Origin: Coleofasciculus sp. FACHB-T130 | GTDB lineage: Bacteria; Cyanobacteriota; Cyanobacteriia; Cyanobacteriales; FACHB-T130 | Assembly: GCF_014695375.1 (NCBI RefSeq) | Contig: NZ_JACJOG010000002.1 | Location: 1 to 64,000, forward strand | Reading direction: 5' to 3' | DNA length: 64,000 nt | Shown: one piece after another, positions 51,401 through 60,675 of the stretch | How the letters are laid out: each line of letters opens with the position of its first letter | How positions within the stretch are numbered: the first letter of the stretch is position 1 | The notes under the pieces: generated by a model | Told to the model about the DNA's origin: nothing | The model's input: only the letters and a program-made list of their open reading frames with translations | The model's database searches: none | Position numbers and translations under genes: made by a program

Positions 51401-53367
51401 TAATAGGCAGCCTGCAAAAAGTAACTTCTGAAGTCAGAGAACGCAATCGCTTAGAAGGACATACAGACTCAGTTATAGATGTCAGTTTTAGCCCAAATGG
51501 TCAAATGCTGGCGAGTACTGGAGATGATGGCACAGTTCGTTTGTCAGATTTACATGGCAATGAACTCTTTAAAAGTGAAGTTAGTAAAGAGCGAGTTAGA
51601 AGTGTCAAGTTTAGTCCTAAGGGTCAGATACTGGCAACTGGTGCTGAGGATGGGATTATAAAATTGTGGGATTTTAACGGAAAACTATTGACGAACTTTT
51701 CTAAGACGAAATTTCCTAAGCAGAAGAAGGGGGTATATAACATCACTTTCAGCCCTGATGGTAAGAAGATCGCTGCTGGTTCTGGGGATGGCATCGTTCT
51801 CTTATGGAGTTTGGAGGGAAATTCTTTGATTACATTTCCCGCTCATAATACTAATAGTAAAGTGTGGGGTATCAGTTTCAGTCCTGATGGTGAGAAGATC
51901 GCTACTAGTTCTGGAGATGGCACTGCCAAGTTGTGGGATTTGAACGGAACACTATTAAAGGAATTTAAAGGGCATAAAAATACGGTGTTTAGTGTCAATT
52001 TTAGTCCTGATGGTCAAAAACTTGCCACTGCCGCTATGGATGGTACTGCCAAGTTGTGGGATTTGAACGGAAAGGATTTGAAAGGAAAAGAGTTGAGAGC
52101 ATTGTCAGGACATGAAGACTGGGTGTTTAGCGTCATTTTCAGTCCCGATGGCAAGCATCTCGCCACTGGTTCCAAGGACGGTGTTGTTCGCTACTGGGGT
52201 TTGAATGGAAAACTCTTGAAAGAATTTAAAGGGCATAAAAACTCAGTTAGAAGTGTTGTTTTCCGCCCAGATGGAAAGCTTTTAGCTACGGCTGGATACG
52301 ACAACACTGTACGCTTGTGGGATTTGCAAGACCACCAGCAGTCCACTGATCTCAAAGGGCACGAAGGCACAGTCTGGAGCGTCAGTTTTAGCCCGGATGA
52401 CGAAATCTTAGCGACTGCTGGAGCTGATGGCACTGTCCGCCTGTGGGATTATTTATCAGGCGAGCAGTTAGGGGAATTTAAAGGTCATAAAGGTGTAATT
52501 TGGAAGGTTACTTTTAGCCCGAAGGGCAAACTTTTAGCTACATCAGGAGAGGATAAGACCGCCCGCTTGTGGAGTGTATTTGGTAAGGAACGGAGACAAT
52601 TCCAAGGCCATGAAGATGAAGTCTTAGGTTTGAACTTTAGCCCGGATGGTAAGTTTTTAGCAACCTCAGGAAAGGATGACACCGCCCGTTTGTGGGATTT
52701 GTCTGTTAAAAAAGAACTGCGAAAATTCAAAGGTCATATAGGTGACGTCCTAAGTGTCAGTTTTAGCCCGAAGGGCAAACTTTTAGCTACCGCAGGAAAG
52801 GATGGCATGGTACTAGCTACCGCAGGAGTGGATGGCATGGTTCGCTTGTGGAATTCATCAGGTCAGGAGATAGAAAAATTCCAAGCGCATCCAGAACCTA
52901 TCACTAGCGTCATTTGGAGTAATGACGGACAAAAACTGGCTACAGGTAGTGGCGATGGCACTATTCGTTTGTGGGATTTGTCTGGTAAACAATTAAAGGA
53001 ATTCAAAGGTCATATAGGTCCAGTACAGAAACTCCGTTGGAGTAAGGATGATAAGCTGCTAGCGACTGCTGGATCTGACTCAACCGCTCGTCTATGGGAT
53101 GTATCCGGTCCACAGGTAGCCGTATTCAAAGGTCATAAAGGGGAGGTCAAGAGTATCGATTTTAGTCTCGATGGCAAGCTTCTAGCTACGAGTGGTCAAG
53201 ATGGAACGGTTAAGTTGTGGCGAATTGAAGGATTAGATGAGCTGATGGTGCGGGGTTGCGCTTGGGTACACGACTATCTCAATAATCAAGATTCCAAACT
53301 TACGCTTAAAGAACGTCAGGTTTGTCATGGTATTAGCTCTGCTAATAATCCACCTAAACCTAACTGA
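48445..53367 (+). CDS. CHAT-STAND NTPase-WD40 protein
   Basis: 1640 residues. A beta-rich N-terminal domain is followed by a CHAT caspase-like protease domain with H228 (FVAHGK) and C279 (TCESAD). A STAND-type NTPase follows, with a P-loop at 505-512 (GASGSGKS, K511) and Walker B D560 in VLVVDQFEEL. Next come a likely winged-helix region, a single transmembrane helix at about 887-909, a helical linker (QQTESAKQQTEIER), and 14 WD40 blades from about 1003 to 1594, enough for two seven-bladed propellers. Such proteins sense a signal through WD40, oligomerise with NTP and trigger the protease. A conflict or cell-death role is inferred. Repeat 11 holds a 30-bp tandem duplication. It is convergent to the peptidase gene. 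Confidence 0.95.
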   Translation: MNVFEFEITIQSKSGDSSWPIVVRCKQPDGLTIHSKETLELSQDDFNELTQQQENEREYGTLLGKALFRGAVYDTFVRALSKSSQDCRLRILLSIEAADNDEVKTLHWERLCAPIDADEDWDLLARDQRVPFSLYIPTVIDRRFPPIGRRDLRALVLVASPSNIGKFQLAPFDVEAVLSGVKEALGDIPYEILANDVAGAIGPPTLQELSKQLTNSKKPYTLLHFVAHGKLMDNGETVLYWAKADNQVQPVTGEELLSELKNIGNHQRSLPHFAFLCTCESADPRAEAGLGGLGQRLVRNLGMPAVVAMTRKVSVETGLALGQSFYRRLRESGEVDTALQEATAGLGKRHDIAVPALFSRLGGRPLFSDRLDDRDLTDEEIDYGIGKLSQLLQERAPHASVLKESFKRQVETLNGTKGAESRIASEQRQQAIVEIDNLCDQVLEISFDALAALGKEPPEYKAECPFPGLSSFAEEQYHKFFFGRDELIRDLQKELAKDNFLAVIGASGSGKSSVVLAGLIPKLKQEPSLQSVRITPSNEPLKQLEILLKVSQQHSVLVVDQFEELFTLCEDKANRQEFIDKLLHLASRRKVVITMRADFLGECTFYPELRKRIETRQKLVGPMEPAELITAMKMQADRGGLRFETGLSHSILNDVQGEPGAMPLLQYALQELWKRRRGRWMCDEEYQSIGRVHQAIAKTADDFYNSLPAKQQEQVQNIFLRLTRLDKNAIQGEKRRDTRQRVELEDLVPSGSNLAQTKKLVQQLAGEGVRLVVTSRNQTTGKEEVEVAHEALIRYWPTLKEWLSQNRSDLQLRETICQAAEDWHQHQKQPDQDSYLIHQGGRLEDAQVLLKQPKFVHLNQEEAEYVLACLERRDRIRRQEKQRRHRLLFAAVSSAFVFAGFAIFAAYQWRQADSATQEAKNAKQQTESAKQQTEIERIQALSTSSEAQLATNQLETLIGSLQAAKGVKKLGLSQTTLTNKVLTNKVIGSLQKVTSEVRERNRLEGHTDSVIDVSFSPNGQMLASTGDDGTVRLSDLHGNELFKSEVSKERVRSVKFSPKGQILATGAEDGIIKLWDFNGKLLTNFSKTKFPKQKKGVYNITFSPDGKKIAAGSGDGIVLLWSLEGNSLITFPAHNTNSKVWGISFSPDGEKIATSSGDGTAKLWDLNGTLLKEFKGHKNTVFSVNFSPDGQKLATAAMDGTAKLWDLNGKDLKGKELRALSGHEDWVFSVIFSPDGKHLATGSKDGVVRYWGLNGKLLKEFKGHKNSVRSVVFRPDGKLLATAGYDNTVRLWDLQDHQQSTDLKGHEGTVWSVSFSPDDEILATAGADGTVRLWDYLSGEQLGEFKGHKGVIWKVTFSPKGKLLATSGEDKTARLWSVFGKERRQFQGHEDEVLGLNFSPDGKFLATSGKDDTARLWDLSVKKELRKFKGHIGDVLSVSFSPKGKLLATAGKDGMVLATAGVDGMVRLWNSSGQEIEKFQAHPEPITSVIWSNDGQKLATGSGDGTIRLWDLSGKQLKEFKGHIGPVQKLRWSKDDKLLATAGSDSTARLWDVSGPQVAVFKGHKGEVKSIDFSLDGKLLATSGQDGTVKLWRIEGLDELMVRGCAWVHDYLNNQDSKLTLKERQVCHGISSANNPPKPN

Positions 53368-53396
53368 GACATTGGCTACTGCCTAAAAATTTAAAA

Positions 53397-53422
53397 GCTG
53401 TGCGGGAGTTGTCCCACACAGC
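53397..53422. terminator. Hairpin between convergent CHAT and peptidase genes
   Basis: Stem GCTGTGCGGGA/TCCCACACAGC with one C-A mismatch and a GTTG loop, placed midway between the two converging stop codons. No strong T tract. It is followed by three copies of ATAGTTGCG (53430-53456). Confidence 0.6.
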
Positions 53423-53429
53423 CGTTTAC

Positions 53430-53456
53430 ATAGTTGCGATAGTTGCGATAGTTGCG
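53430..53456. repeat. Three tandem copies of ATAGTTGCG
   Basis: Perfect 9-bp unit repeated three times, running into GCGATCGCG next to the peptidase stop codon. Confidence 0.9.
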
Positions 53457-53463
53457 ATCGCGA

Positions 53464-55191
53464 TTAACTCAATCCCTTCAACACATTCAATAGATTGGTG
53501 GCTATTGACGTTGCTGTTTGCAAGCTTTCTGCACTGTCAGCCGGAGCTTTTTGTACGGTATTGACAAATTGCTCTAATGATGAAATCAGTTGCGTCTGAG
53601 CTTGCTTAAGGGCAGCTTCATCAGCCACTTGCTCTGGAGTTTCCTGAGCCAACCCCTGTCCGGACTGGTTGGAAGGCAAATGCACAGTTTCAATCGTGGG
53701 GCGCTCGGCGATCGCATCTTTACTACTACTGACCACGAGGCGGACTGCGGGGTCGCCAATAATCGCATAGTTGCGGGCGTCATTGTTAGCCGTCCACATC
53801 CCAGCCAAACTCTGATTATTGGGAACCGCACCAAACTTAATCTCTTCTAGCTCAGAGCTGAGGTCGGAGGAGATTTCCGCATAGCGCTCATCAAAATACT
53901 CCACTGCCGATCCGACTGGATGACCTTCCAACAGGCGCTTCACGCTACTTTGAAAAACTGCTATCTGCCTGCGATCTGCACTAGAACCGCGAATATCTGA
54001 ACTAGAGAAAGAACAACCCCAAGCTCGATCGACATGACCGATGACAGCCAGGGCACCTCCCTTGGGATGGCTTAGGAGTTTCTGCGGCAAGCGGGCAAGA
54101 AACGGGTACGGCGCAATGTCTGGTCGTTCGGAAAGAAATTTAGAGTGACCGTCGAATTCATCCTTTTGGGGGCAACCAGCACCATAGCAGGCAAAGTGAA
54201 AAGCAATCATCCCTAACAGCCGTGCTTGTTCGCTAATATCATCCCCAGAAAAGTAAAAATCTTCCGGAATCGGTTTTCGTCCCCATTCACGACCCGGCCA
54301 GTCTTGGCACAGCAATGCGCCTTGGTGGGGTATCTGTCGCGGATCGCCGTTGGGAAAACCCATACCGTGACTGGCAGTGAACAGCAAACTAGGCGTTTCG
54401 CTGCCTCCTAGCAGCTGTCCCAGACGCGCTTTGGTTGCTTCTTCTTTTATAATCGTTTTCACATCCCAGTTGGAATGTTCCTCAACAACCCATTCAGATA
54501 ACGGCTGAATTAGGTCTTGAGTGCTGAGATTAGTGGCAGCATCTCCTGGGTTGCACACACCGAAAAAGGCAGCACTAGGGGATAGGGATAGATTGCTAGT
54601 TTCTGCTTCTACTACGCTGCGAGCGTACTGCGCGTACTCCTGTGGCGTATCAAAATAAATGCGACCTACTGCGTACTGAACGCTAAGCTGGGACTGAAAG
54701 CGATAGGGAATTGTTACTGGATCTCCAACAATCAGCAGGTAGTAGGGCATTTTATCTGGATCGGCAGGACCTGGCCCTACTCCCTGACGCGACAGAAACT
54801 TATTTTTTGACTCGTACTGATTTTTTGCCTTGTCGTAACGATAACCTTTAGCACCGCTATATTCCTGGTAGTAATGCTCGTGCTGCTGAGTTGCTTGCTT
54901 TTTGCGATGATCTAACAGTTCGCTAAGTGCCTCTCGGATTGCCGGATCGGCATCGTAAGCGAAGATTACTCCCCAACCTGTTTCTGCGAGGTTTTTGGGG
55001 TCTACTCCCTCTATAGGAGCAAAATCAGGCTCTTCTTTTTGTCGCTTTTTGAGCTGGATATCTTCTAAACTTTCTGGATCGAATTCTTCGCCTTGGGCAA
55101 ACTTAGATACTTGCTCTGCGCTCAAAGGAGGTAGCAAATAATCGCCGCTTGCTCCATCAATTCCATTGAAGAATAGCAGGTCTTCAGACAT
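53464..55191 (-). CDS. Caspase-like (clan CD, C25-type) peptidase
   Basis: 575 residues from the chosen ATG, which has AGGA 9 bases upstream; ATG 55243-55245 would add 18 residues without such support. The middle has a caspase-like dyad: H275 in [11 protein letters not shown] and C335 in [11 protein letters not shown], about 60 residues apart and each at the end of a hydrophobic strand. [17 protein letters not shown] and [20 protein letters not shown] match the region before the active site of C25-like peptidases. The C-terminus (about 520-575) is a helical tail. It has no signal peptide, so it acts inside the cell. It is probably cotranscribed with the hydrolase upstream and faces the CHAT-STAND gene. 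Confidence 0.82.
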   Translation of the reverse strand: MSEDLLFFNGIDGASGDYLLPPLSAEQVSKFAQGEEFDPESLEDIQLKKRQKEEPDFAPIEGVDPKNLAETGWGVIFAYDADPAIREALSELLDHRKKQATQQHEHYYQEYSGAKGYRYDKAKNQYESKNKFLSRQGVGPGPADPDKMPYYLLIVGDPVTIPYRFQSQLSVQYAVGRIYFDTPQEYAQYARSVVEAETSNLSLSPSAAFFGVCNPGDAATNLSTQDLIQPLSEWVVEEHSNWDVKTIIKEEATKARLGQLLGGSETPSLLFTASHGMGFPNGDPRQIPHQGALLCQDWPGREWGRKPIPEDFYFSGDDISEQARLLGMIAFHFACYGAGCPQKDEFDGHSKFLSERPDIAPYPFLARLPQKLLSHPKGGALAVIGHVDRAWGCSFSSSDIRGSSADRRQIAVFQSSVKRLLEGHPVGSAVEYFDERYAEISSDLSSELEEIKFGAVPNNQSLAGMWTANNDARNYAIIGDPAVRLVVSSSKDAIAERPTIETVHLPSNQSGQGLAQETPEQVADEAALKQAQTQLISSLEQFVNTVQKAPADSAESLQTATSIATNLLNVLKGLS

Positions 55192-55336
55192 CTCTTTGGT
55201 TCCTGGTTGGTTGGGCGAATAATAACAATTTAATTTTTGAGTCAAACAGATAAAAACTCCAAAAACCTTTAAAACAGGGACTTTCTGAGTTTCTATCCGT
55301 TCTCGCAGGCAAATAAATTTGGTCTAACCCTAGCGG

Positions 55337-56671
55337 TTACATGGGATAAGCTGCCGACCATACGGCATGAGCGACCTCCGGCTTGGCAATGTCGCAATGG
55401 GCACCACTGGTTGGTCCTCCCAGCTCTACGTTACAAATAAACTTGCCGCTTTCTAGGTTGTAGATTTTGCCCGGTTTAAAATCATAAGAGGCATCGTAGG
55501 GGAGCATATCCGTGTTTTCCGCTCCCAGGTCATCTCCGCCTAGACCAAAGCTGCCAATTCCGCCATATTTAGGCAATTGACCGGGGGCAAAGTCCACACT
55601 ACTAAAGACAATCTTTCCAGCCAGGGGGTACATCTTGCCGACTGCATAGTCGAACTCAGATTGGGTCGTAACGATCGGACCAGCGACTTTACCTTGAGCG
55701 ATGATTGAGTGAAAGTAACCAGGATGATTACGTTCGTATGAAATCTTTGAACAGTAAGACCAGAGCGATACAGCTCCTTGTACCAACACCAAAGAATCCA
55801 CTGGGCGGACTAACGTGCCCTTTCCTTGCGAACCGTTCAGGATGGCAGAGACAACAACGCATCCGAAGCTGTGACCCATCAGGTGGAACCTCACAGTTGA
55901 AGCAGCCTTCTCTTGAAGTGCTTTTAACAAGTTGAACCCGGCGCTTTCACCGATTTGGCGAGCGCGATCTTTCATTTTCCAATAAGACAGTAACCTCAGG
56001 GGGTTTAAAACCTTATCCAAGACCGAACTACTGTCGATGCTGAAACTTACTGGTTCATCTTTACTCGCTTCATAGATGGCTTCTGGATCGAAACCTTCCC
56101 AATCCGAACCCGGTGCCCCACCCTCACCTTCGCTACCCAAACCAGCCTCTTGGTTCAACACTTGGTAGGCGCTCAGTACCTCTGGCGGTAAGGTATCGGG
56201 TGCGCTGTCTTCCATCGCCGACCTGAGAATTGTTTGTAGGGCTTGCCGCGCTTCCTCAGTGTTAGCAATGCGATCGGCATACTCATCGACTAACCGATCA
56301 ACTGGATCTTCGTCGTTTACGTCAAAGGACACCGAAGAACTTGTCAATTCTTCATCACCCCAAGGCTTGCTGGGCCAGTGCAGTCCGATGAGTAAGGGAC
56401 GAAATTCTGGTCGCGCCTGTTTGATTTTTTCAATATCAGCCGTTTGCCCTGCCATTGCGCCAATCCAGTCGTTGTACTGAGATCGGGCTGCGGGAACATC
56501 ACCCAACCACCCGTGGCTCATGATGAATACATCTGTGATTGGTTCGCTAGCCAGCGCTTCCAAGATTTTTTGGCTCATCAACCCGCCAGATTCATCGCGT
56601 TCTTTGCCTGCGGCATCAAAGGATAGCAGGTAATACTTTAAAGAAGTTCCGGCTACTGTTTCGATTGGCAT
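55337..56671 (-). CDS. Alpha/beta hydrolase (lipase/esterase-like)
   Basis: 444 residues. The N-terminal strand DVFIMSHGWLGDVPAARSQY resembles the start of an alpha/beta-hydrolase core; the nucleophile elbow is HLMGHSFGCVVVSAIL with S268. A long acidic insertion of about 120 residues (around 110-230) separates the two. The C-terminal part has SEFDYAVGKMYPLAGKIVFS and an unassigned end with Cys and His residues. No signal peptide. Substrate unknown; a membrane lipid would fit if it serves as an effector. It lies 145 bp upstream of the caspase-like peptidase on the same strand, so the two are probably one unit. Confidence 0.8.
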   Translation of the reverse strand: MPIETVAGTSLKYYLLSFDAAGKERDESGGLMSQKILEALASEPITDVFIMSHGWLGDVPAARSQYNDWIGAMAGQTADIEKIKQARPEFRPLLIGLHWPSKPWGDEELTSSSVSFDVNDEDPVDRLVDEYADRIANTEEARQALQTILRSAMEDSAPDTLPPEVLSAYQVLNQEAGLGSEGEGGAPGSDWEGFDPEAIYEASKDEPVSFSIDSSSVLDKVLNPLRLLSYWKMKDRARQIGESAGFNLLKALQEKAASTVRFHLMGHSFGCVVVSAILNGSQGKGTLVRPVDSLVLVQGAVSLWSYCSKISYERNHPGYFHSIIAQGKVAGPIVTTQSEFDYAVGKMYPLAGKIVFSSVDFAPGQLPKYGGIGSFGLGGDDLGAENTDMLPYDASYDFKPGKIYNLESGKFICNVELGGPTSGAHCDIAKPEVAHAVWSAAYPM

Positions 56672-57020
56672 CTATAAATTCCATTCATCAAATATTTCTA
56701 TCCAAAGCTTGATGTCAATAGCCAATAACGAACACCGCTTGTAAAAAAACTTTGCAAAGCCTTGCTCAGGTAGTACCTATTTCAGTTAGGGTCAGTTCAC
56801 TTGGAAAGTGGTTTTTCAACTGACTGATAATGCGACTTGCCCCAACCCACCTCCGCTTAGGGCAGGTGACTCAACAAGAATGTGGTATCGCTAACCTATG
56901 TCGTTAGTTTATGTCTGACACATATCCATCTATTGCCCCCTTTTTAACCGGATTGGGGACTCGTAAATGTGGCATCAAAGCAGTGAATTGGTATTATTCA
57001 ACAATCCAAGTTCTTGACGG
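56672..57020. other. Gene-free stretch
   Basis: 349 bp with no supported frame. It should contain the promoter of the hydrolase-peptidase pair at its left end. Nothing else stands out. Confidence 0.5.
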
Positions 57021-57329
57021 TTACTGCTGAGGATTACTGGCTGAAGAAGCTCTACAGGGTTTGCCCGCCGAGTCAACAAAGTAGCAATTTCCAGCCCCAA
57101 AATTACTACTTAAAGGAGCATTAGAATTTTCAGGGGCTTGAATGCATAATTTACCAAGATCCACCGTTCTTCCATCTTCGGTTTGTAGATAGCAAACCGG
57201 AATATCTATATTTGAAGCGGGCACGACTGGATAAGGAGAGTCTGCCTGTAAAGGGAGGCTCAAAGCCATTCCAGGAAACAAGGAAATTAGAACGGTAGAT
57301 ACGGTAGCTGTTAAACGAAAACATCTCAA
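57021..57329 (-). CDS. Small secreted protein of unknown function
   Basis: 102 residues. The N-terminus MRCFRLTATVSTVLISLFPG plus MALSLPLQA is a Sec signal with a plausible cleavage after LQA. The mature part is about 70 residues with four cysteines (VCYLQTEDG, LCIQAPE, NCYFVDSAGKPC), which could form two disulfides outside the cytoplasm. Family not recognised. It may be periplasmic. Confidence 0.7.
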   Translation of the reverse strand: MRCFRLTATVSTVLISLFPGMALSLPLQADSPYPVVPASNIDIPVCYLQTEDGRTVDLGKLCIQAPENSNAPLSSNFGAGNCYFVDSAGKPCRASSASNPQQ

Positions 57330-57556
57330 AATTGGTTTTACCTAGGTTTTAATGGTTAATTTGATTGGAAAATTTTTAGATCAAAAACGGCTAAAAAATT
57401 TTTGTTTGATTTTGAATTGGGAATTACTCATTACTGTTGCCAATATTTCATAATTTAATTTCAATTGCCATACCTACTTAGCGGGATAAATGTCAATTTT
57501 TTAGAAAACGGGTTCGGCAAGCGATGCAATAGGAGCGATCGCTAACACGCCACGCT

Positions 57557-58984
57557 TTATAGCCGAACCAACCCGGTTTGCATCAAGGCTTGGGTGGTGA
57601 TGCCTACACCCAGGAGGGCAATCACTAATGCACTCACCGCAGGCAAAATCCTTACGATCCGCATCTGAATCGGTAGCCGATCGAAGAAGCGCTTGCTGTA
57701 AACGAGTAGCAATCCCAACCCCGTTAGCACGCCTGCGAGTCCTAAACTAAATGTCAACACCAGCATCAGTCCAAAGCCGATCCGTCCCAGAGCGATCGCG
57801 CTTAGCAGCAAAACCAAGGCTGAAGGACACGGCACCAAACCGCCTGAAATACCTAGGGCAAGCAGGTTACGCCAGGTAACGGGCGATCCATCCGCACCTG
57901 GGGGTAAGTGCGAGTGGTTGTGGTGAGAATGTTCGCCGTGGTGATGAGGTTCGTGAGGGTGATGGTGGTGATGAGGTTCGTGGTGATGAGAATCGTCGTG
58001 GTGATGATCGTGGTGATGAGGTTCGTGGCTGTGATGACGGTGGGAATGGCTCTGGGAAGCTGAAAAGCTAAGATGCTGATGTGCCGTCGCTAATTTGCCG
58101 ATTTGATGACTCCGCAGGCGGTTGATGAACAAGTTGAGACCAATCGCCACCACCATCAAACCGGAGAGGACACTAAGCCAGGGATATAACTGATCGGGCA
58201 GGATGTACTGTGAGGCAAACAGCGCGATCGCTCCCAAGGCAAACACGCCGGTAGTATGGGCGATTGTCGTCGCTAGCCCTAAAAATAGGGCGTGTTTGGG
58301 GGTAGCATGGGAACCCACCAAGTACGCTCCCACAATCGTCTTGCCGTGACCGGGAGAGAGGGCGTGCATTGCACCCCACGCAAATGAGCCAGCGATCGCA
58401 ATCAGCAAGCTTCCCCCGTTAAGCCACGCCAACCCAGGCGGCATTAATGAAAATGTCTGGTTTTTGGGGCTGAAGATAAAGTTTTGCACCTGTCCGGAAT
58501 GCAGAATCGTTGCAAGGCAAGTGGCGGTTGGCACTCCAGGCAGAAATAGATTGTAGTGGATCTGGAGTCCTTGAACCGGCTGAGACCAGTTGTAGGTGAG
58601 CTGTAAGCTGCTGTGGGTGCCCGTGGTAACTTTCAAGTTTGGCGGTAGGGCGCTGGTCTCTGATGCGTTAATGGTTAGGGTAGCTTTTTGCTTCTGGTTA
58701 TCGCTGAGGCGGATGCGATCGCTTAAGAATGTCTGCAACTGAGTTTGATGAGTCCGGACTTCATCGGGTGAAAGTTGACTATCCTGGTTGTCATCTGCAA
58801 ATGCCATCAACCCTGTGGGAAAGGTAAGCGTCATTTGAGTTTCAGTCTCGCCCACCATAATCTCAGCTACTGACAAATCAGCCCAGTGAGAGTAACTAGG
58901 GGTAGCAGCAGCGAACCAAAGTAATATCGCTCCCAAAAACGACAGCAGGCTCAGCGTGCCGTATCGACGCCACTTTGCGTTCAT
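57557..58984 (-). CDS. NicO/RcnA-type nickel-cobalt transporter with His-rich loop and EF-hand
   Basis: 475 residues. After a signal-like helix (about 8-28), an external domain of about 170 residues carries a canonical EF-hand loop at D64-E75 (DDNQDSQLSPDE). The membrane part has about six helices, with GAMHALSPGHGKTIVGAYLV, then a very His-rich loop (about 305-360), and GGLVPCPSALVLLLSAIALG. These are typical of NicO/HupE-like transporters. It probably exports or moves Ni or Co, with the histidine loop as metal buffer and the EF-hand as a possible calcium sensor. Its ATG overlaps the TPR stop by 4 bp (ATGA), so the two are coupled. Confidence 0.88.
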   Translation of the reverse strand: MNAKWRRYGTLSLLSFLGAILLWFAAATPSYSHWADLSVAEIMVGETETQMTLTFPTGLMAFADDNQDSQLSPDEVRTHQTQLQTFLSDRIRLSDNQKQKATLTINASETSALPPNLKVTTGTHSSLQLTYNWSQPVQGLQIHYNLFLPGVPTATCLATILHSGQVQNFIFSPKNQTFSLMPPGLAWLNGGSLLIAIAGSFAWGAMHALSPGHGKTIVGAYLVGSHATPKHALFLGLATTIAHTTGVFALGAIALFASQYILPDQLYPWLSVLSGLMVVAIGLNLFINRLRSHQIGKLATAHQHLSFSASQSHSHRHHSHEPHHHDHHHDDSHHHEPHHHHHPHEPHHHGEHSHHNHSHLPPGADGSPVTWRNLLALGISGGLVPCPSALVLLLSAIALGRIGFGLMLVLTFSLGLAGVLTGLGLLLVYSKRFFDRLPIQMRIVRILPAVSALVIALLGVGITTQALMQTGLVRL

Positions 58985-60396
58985 TGATTCACCTCGGTTG
59001 CAGAATTTGAGTTAAGTCTTTGCGATCGCTGTGTCTGTTCGTCAAAAGTCGGGTCGATTTCTTCAGCTTTTTGGAAATAAGCGATCGCTTGGGAATTATT
59101 CCCCAATGCCTGCTCGATTGTGCCTGCGCGAGCAAAAATTCCAGCATCACGAGTGCCTCGCCCTAGCGCTTCGGCAACGACCTGCTGAGCTTCCCGCCAG
59201 CGTTCCGAACGGCAAAGCGCCCAAGCTAGAGTATCCAGTGTCTCTGCATCGCGGCGGATAGCGACTTCTGCCTGCATTAGGGAAAGCGCTTCCGCGAAGT
59301 CCTCGGAACGCCCCCGTTCCAGTAACAGGCGTGCCAGTTCGCGCCTATGTCCAAAAGAAGTGATATTTTGATGCTGGCGGATTAACGCTTCGGCTTTGTC
59401 CCATAACTCCTGAGCGCCTGACTGGTCGCCCTGCAAATGCTTCACCCGTGCCATGCCCTGCAAGGCAACGTGATCGAATACATTCTGGTAGGTTGGGGAA
59501 ACAAAGACCTGGGAGTAATGACGCTCCGCGGCTCGATACTGTCCGAGTCGAGTCTCTAATTCTGCCAGATTGACTAATGCCAAGGGATATCGCGGCAGGA
59601 TGCGTAAAACTTCCTGGTAAAGTTCCTTGGCAAGTTGATGGTTGCCCCGCTGGAAGTAAAACCGACCCAGCAATGTCCGCGTCCAAGCCGAACTGCCTGT
59701 CTCGCCCGGTTCTTCAGCTGCTAGAGCTTGCTGGAAATCTTGAATGGCTGCTGCATCTTGACCTTGTGCAACTTTTACCAAAGCCCTAAGTGTCAAGGAG
59801 CCTAACGTGGGGATTTTATCTACTAAAGCATTGGCGACGCGATTGGCTTCATCCACCTTGCCCATTGCCAAGTTTGATGTAACCAGCAGCGAGAGTGCAT
59901 CTTCATTTCCAGACTCGGTTTGCAGTACCTGTTTTGCCAAGCGAATCGCTTCTGTGAAGTCATGTTTCGCTTCCGCAATCCGAGCCAGCACCAAAATAGC
60001 ACCTTGATTATCAAAGGATAAATTAGCGAGCGATCGCTTTGCCGACTGCTCTGCCATGAGATACCAATTAGCATCCCCCGTCGCCCGAGCCATCTTCAGA
60101 TAGGCTTTGGCTAAGGCGGTTCGATCTAATCCGTCCCCTGGATTTCGCCGAATCCGTTCCTGATAGAAAGCGATTTCCCGTCCCAAAGCGGCGGTGATAT
60201 TGTCTGAGGGTGATTGGGAAAAGGGATAACGATAAGGAGCGTCGAGTTCAGCACTGGGATTCCACAAACGCCACCCTACCAAAACTCCGGCAATCGGTAG
60301 CGCCACCAAGAGCGGTATCCACCAACGCTTCAGCACAAGACGCCCACTCAACCCACCTTTCAAGTTTTCGGATTTGTAATACTCAGCACGTTTCAT
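58981..60396 (-). CDS. TPR protein with N-terminal membrane anchor
   Basis: 471 residues from the chosen ATG (MKRAEYYKSENLKGG). An upstream in-frame ATG at 60529-60531 would translate a palindromic repeat element, so it is rejected. After a membrane helix WWIPLLVALPIAGVLVGWRL come at least eight TPR units (for example AKRSLANLSFDNQGAILVLA, ALAAEEPGETGSSAWTRTLL, RAGTIEQALGNNSQAIAYFQ). The repeats probably face the periplasm or lumen and recruit partners. Overlap with the NicO gene and proximity to the DUF4331 gene suggest an accessory role in metal handling or assembly, by inference. Confidence 0.87.
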   Translation of the reverse strand: MKRAEYYKSENLKGGLSGRLVLKRWWIPLLVALPIAGVLVGWRLWNPSAELDAPYRYPFSQSPSDNITAALGREIAFYQERIRRNPGDGLDRTALAKAYLKMARATGDANWYLMAEQSAKRSLANLSFDNQGAILVLARIAEAKHDFTEAIRLAKQVLQTESGNEDALSLLVTSNLAMGKVDEANRVANALVDKIPTLGSLTLRALVKVAQGQDAAAIQDFQQALAAEEPGETGSSAWTRTLLGRFYFQRGNHQLAKELYQEVLRILPRYPLALVNLAELETRLGQYRAAERHYSQVFVSPTYQNVFDHVALQGMARVKHLQGDQSGAQELWDKAEALIRQHQNITSFGHRRELARLLLERGRSEDFAEALSLMQAEVAIRRDAETLDTLAWALCRSERWREAQQVVAEALGRGTRDAGIFARAGTIEQALGNNSQAIAYFQKAEEIDPTFDEQTQRSQRLNSNSATEVNQ

Positions 60397-60416
60397 GCTT
60401 CTGTCTCTAAGCTCGG

Positions 60417-60634
60417 TTAACCTCTCCCCCAACCCCTCCCCATAGACGGTGTAAACACATCTTTCATTAATTGGCAAAACGTTGATTGATCCCCCTAAAT
60501 CCCCCTTAAAAAGGGGGACTTTGACTTGCATTGCCCCCCTTTTTAAGGGGGGTTGGGGGGATCAAAACAGGACTTGCAAGTTCAAGAAGACTTGTGTGTA
60601 CACCGTAGACTAGGGAAGGGGTTCGGGGGTTAGG
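60417..60634. repeat. Nested palindromic repeat element
   Basis: About 218 bp. Outer arms (about 60417-60465 and 60588-60634) are imperfect complements with a shared CTCCCCCAACCCCTCCCC and ACGGTGTA signature. Inner arms (about 60486-60516 and 60535-60566) pair GATCCCCCTAAATCCCCC with GGGGGGTTGGGGGGATC. Such elements are dispersed in cyanobacterial genomes. It separates the TPR and DUF4331 genes and extends the TPR frame artificially. Confidence 0.8.
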
Positions 60635-60675
60635 TCTTCAATCCGCAATACTTTACGCAGTTCATCACTCCTGAC

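Noticed and set aside
60397-60531. 45-residue extension of the TPR protein
   Set aside because: It is translation of a palindromic repeat element; the anchor and TPR domains begin after MKRAEYYK.
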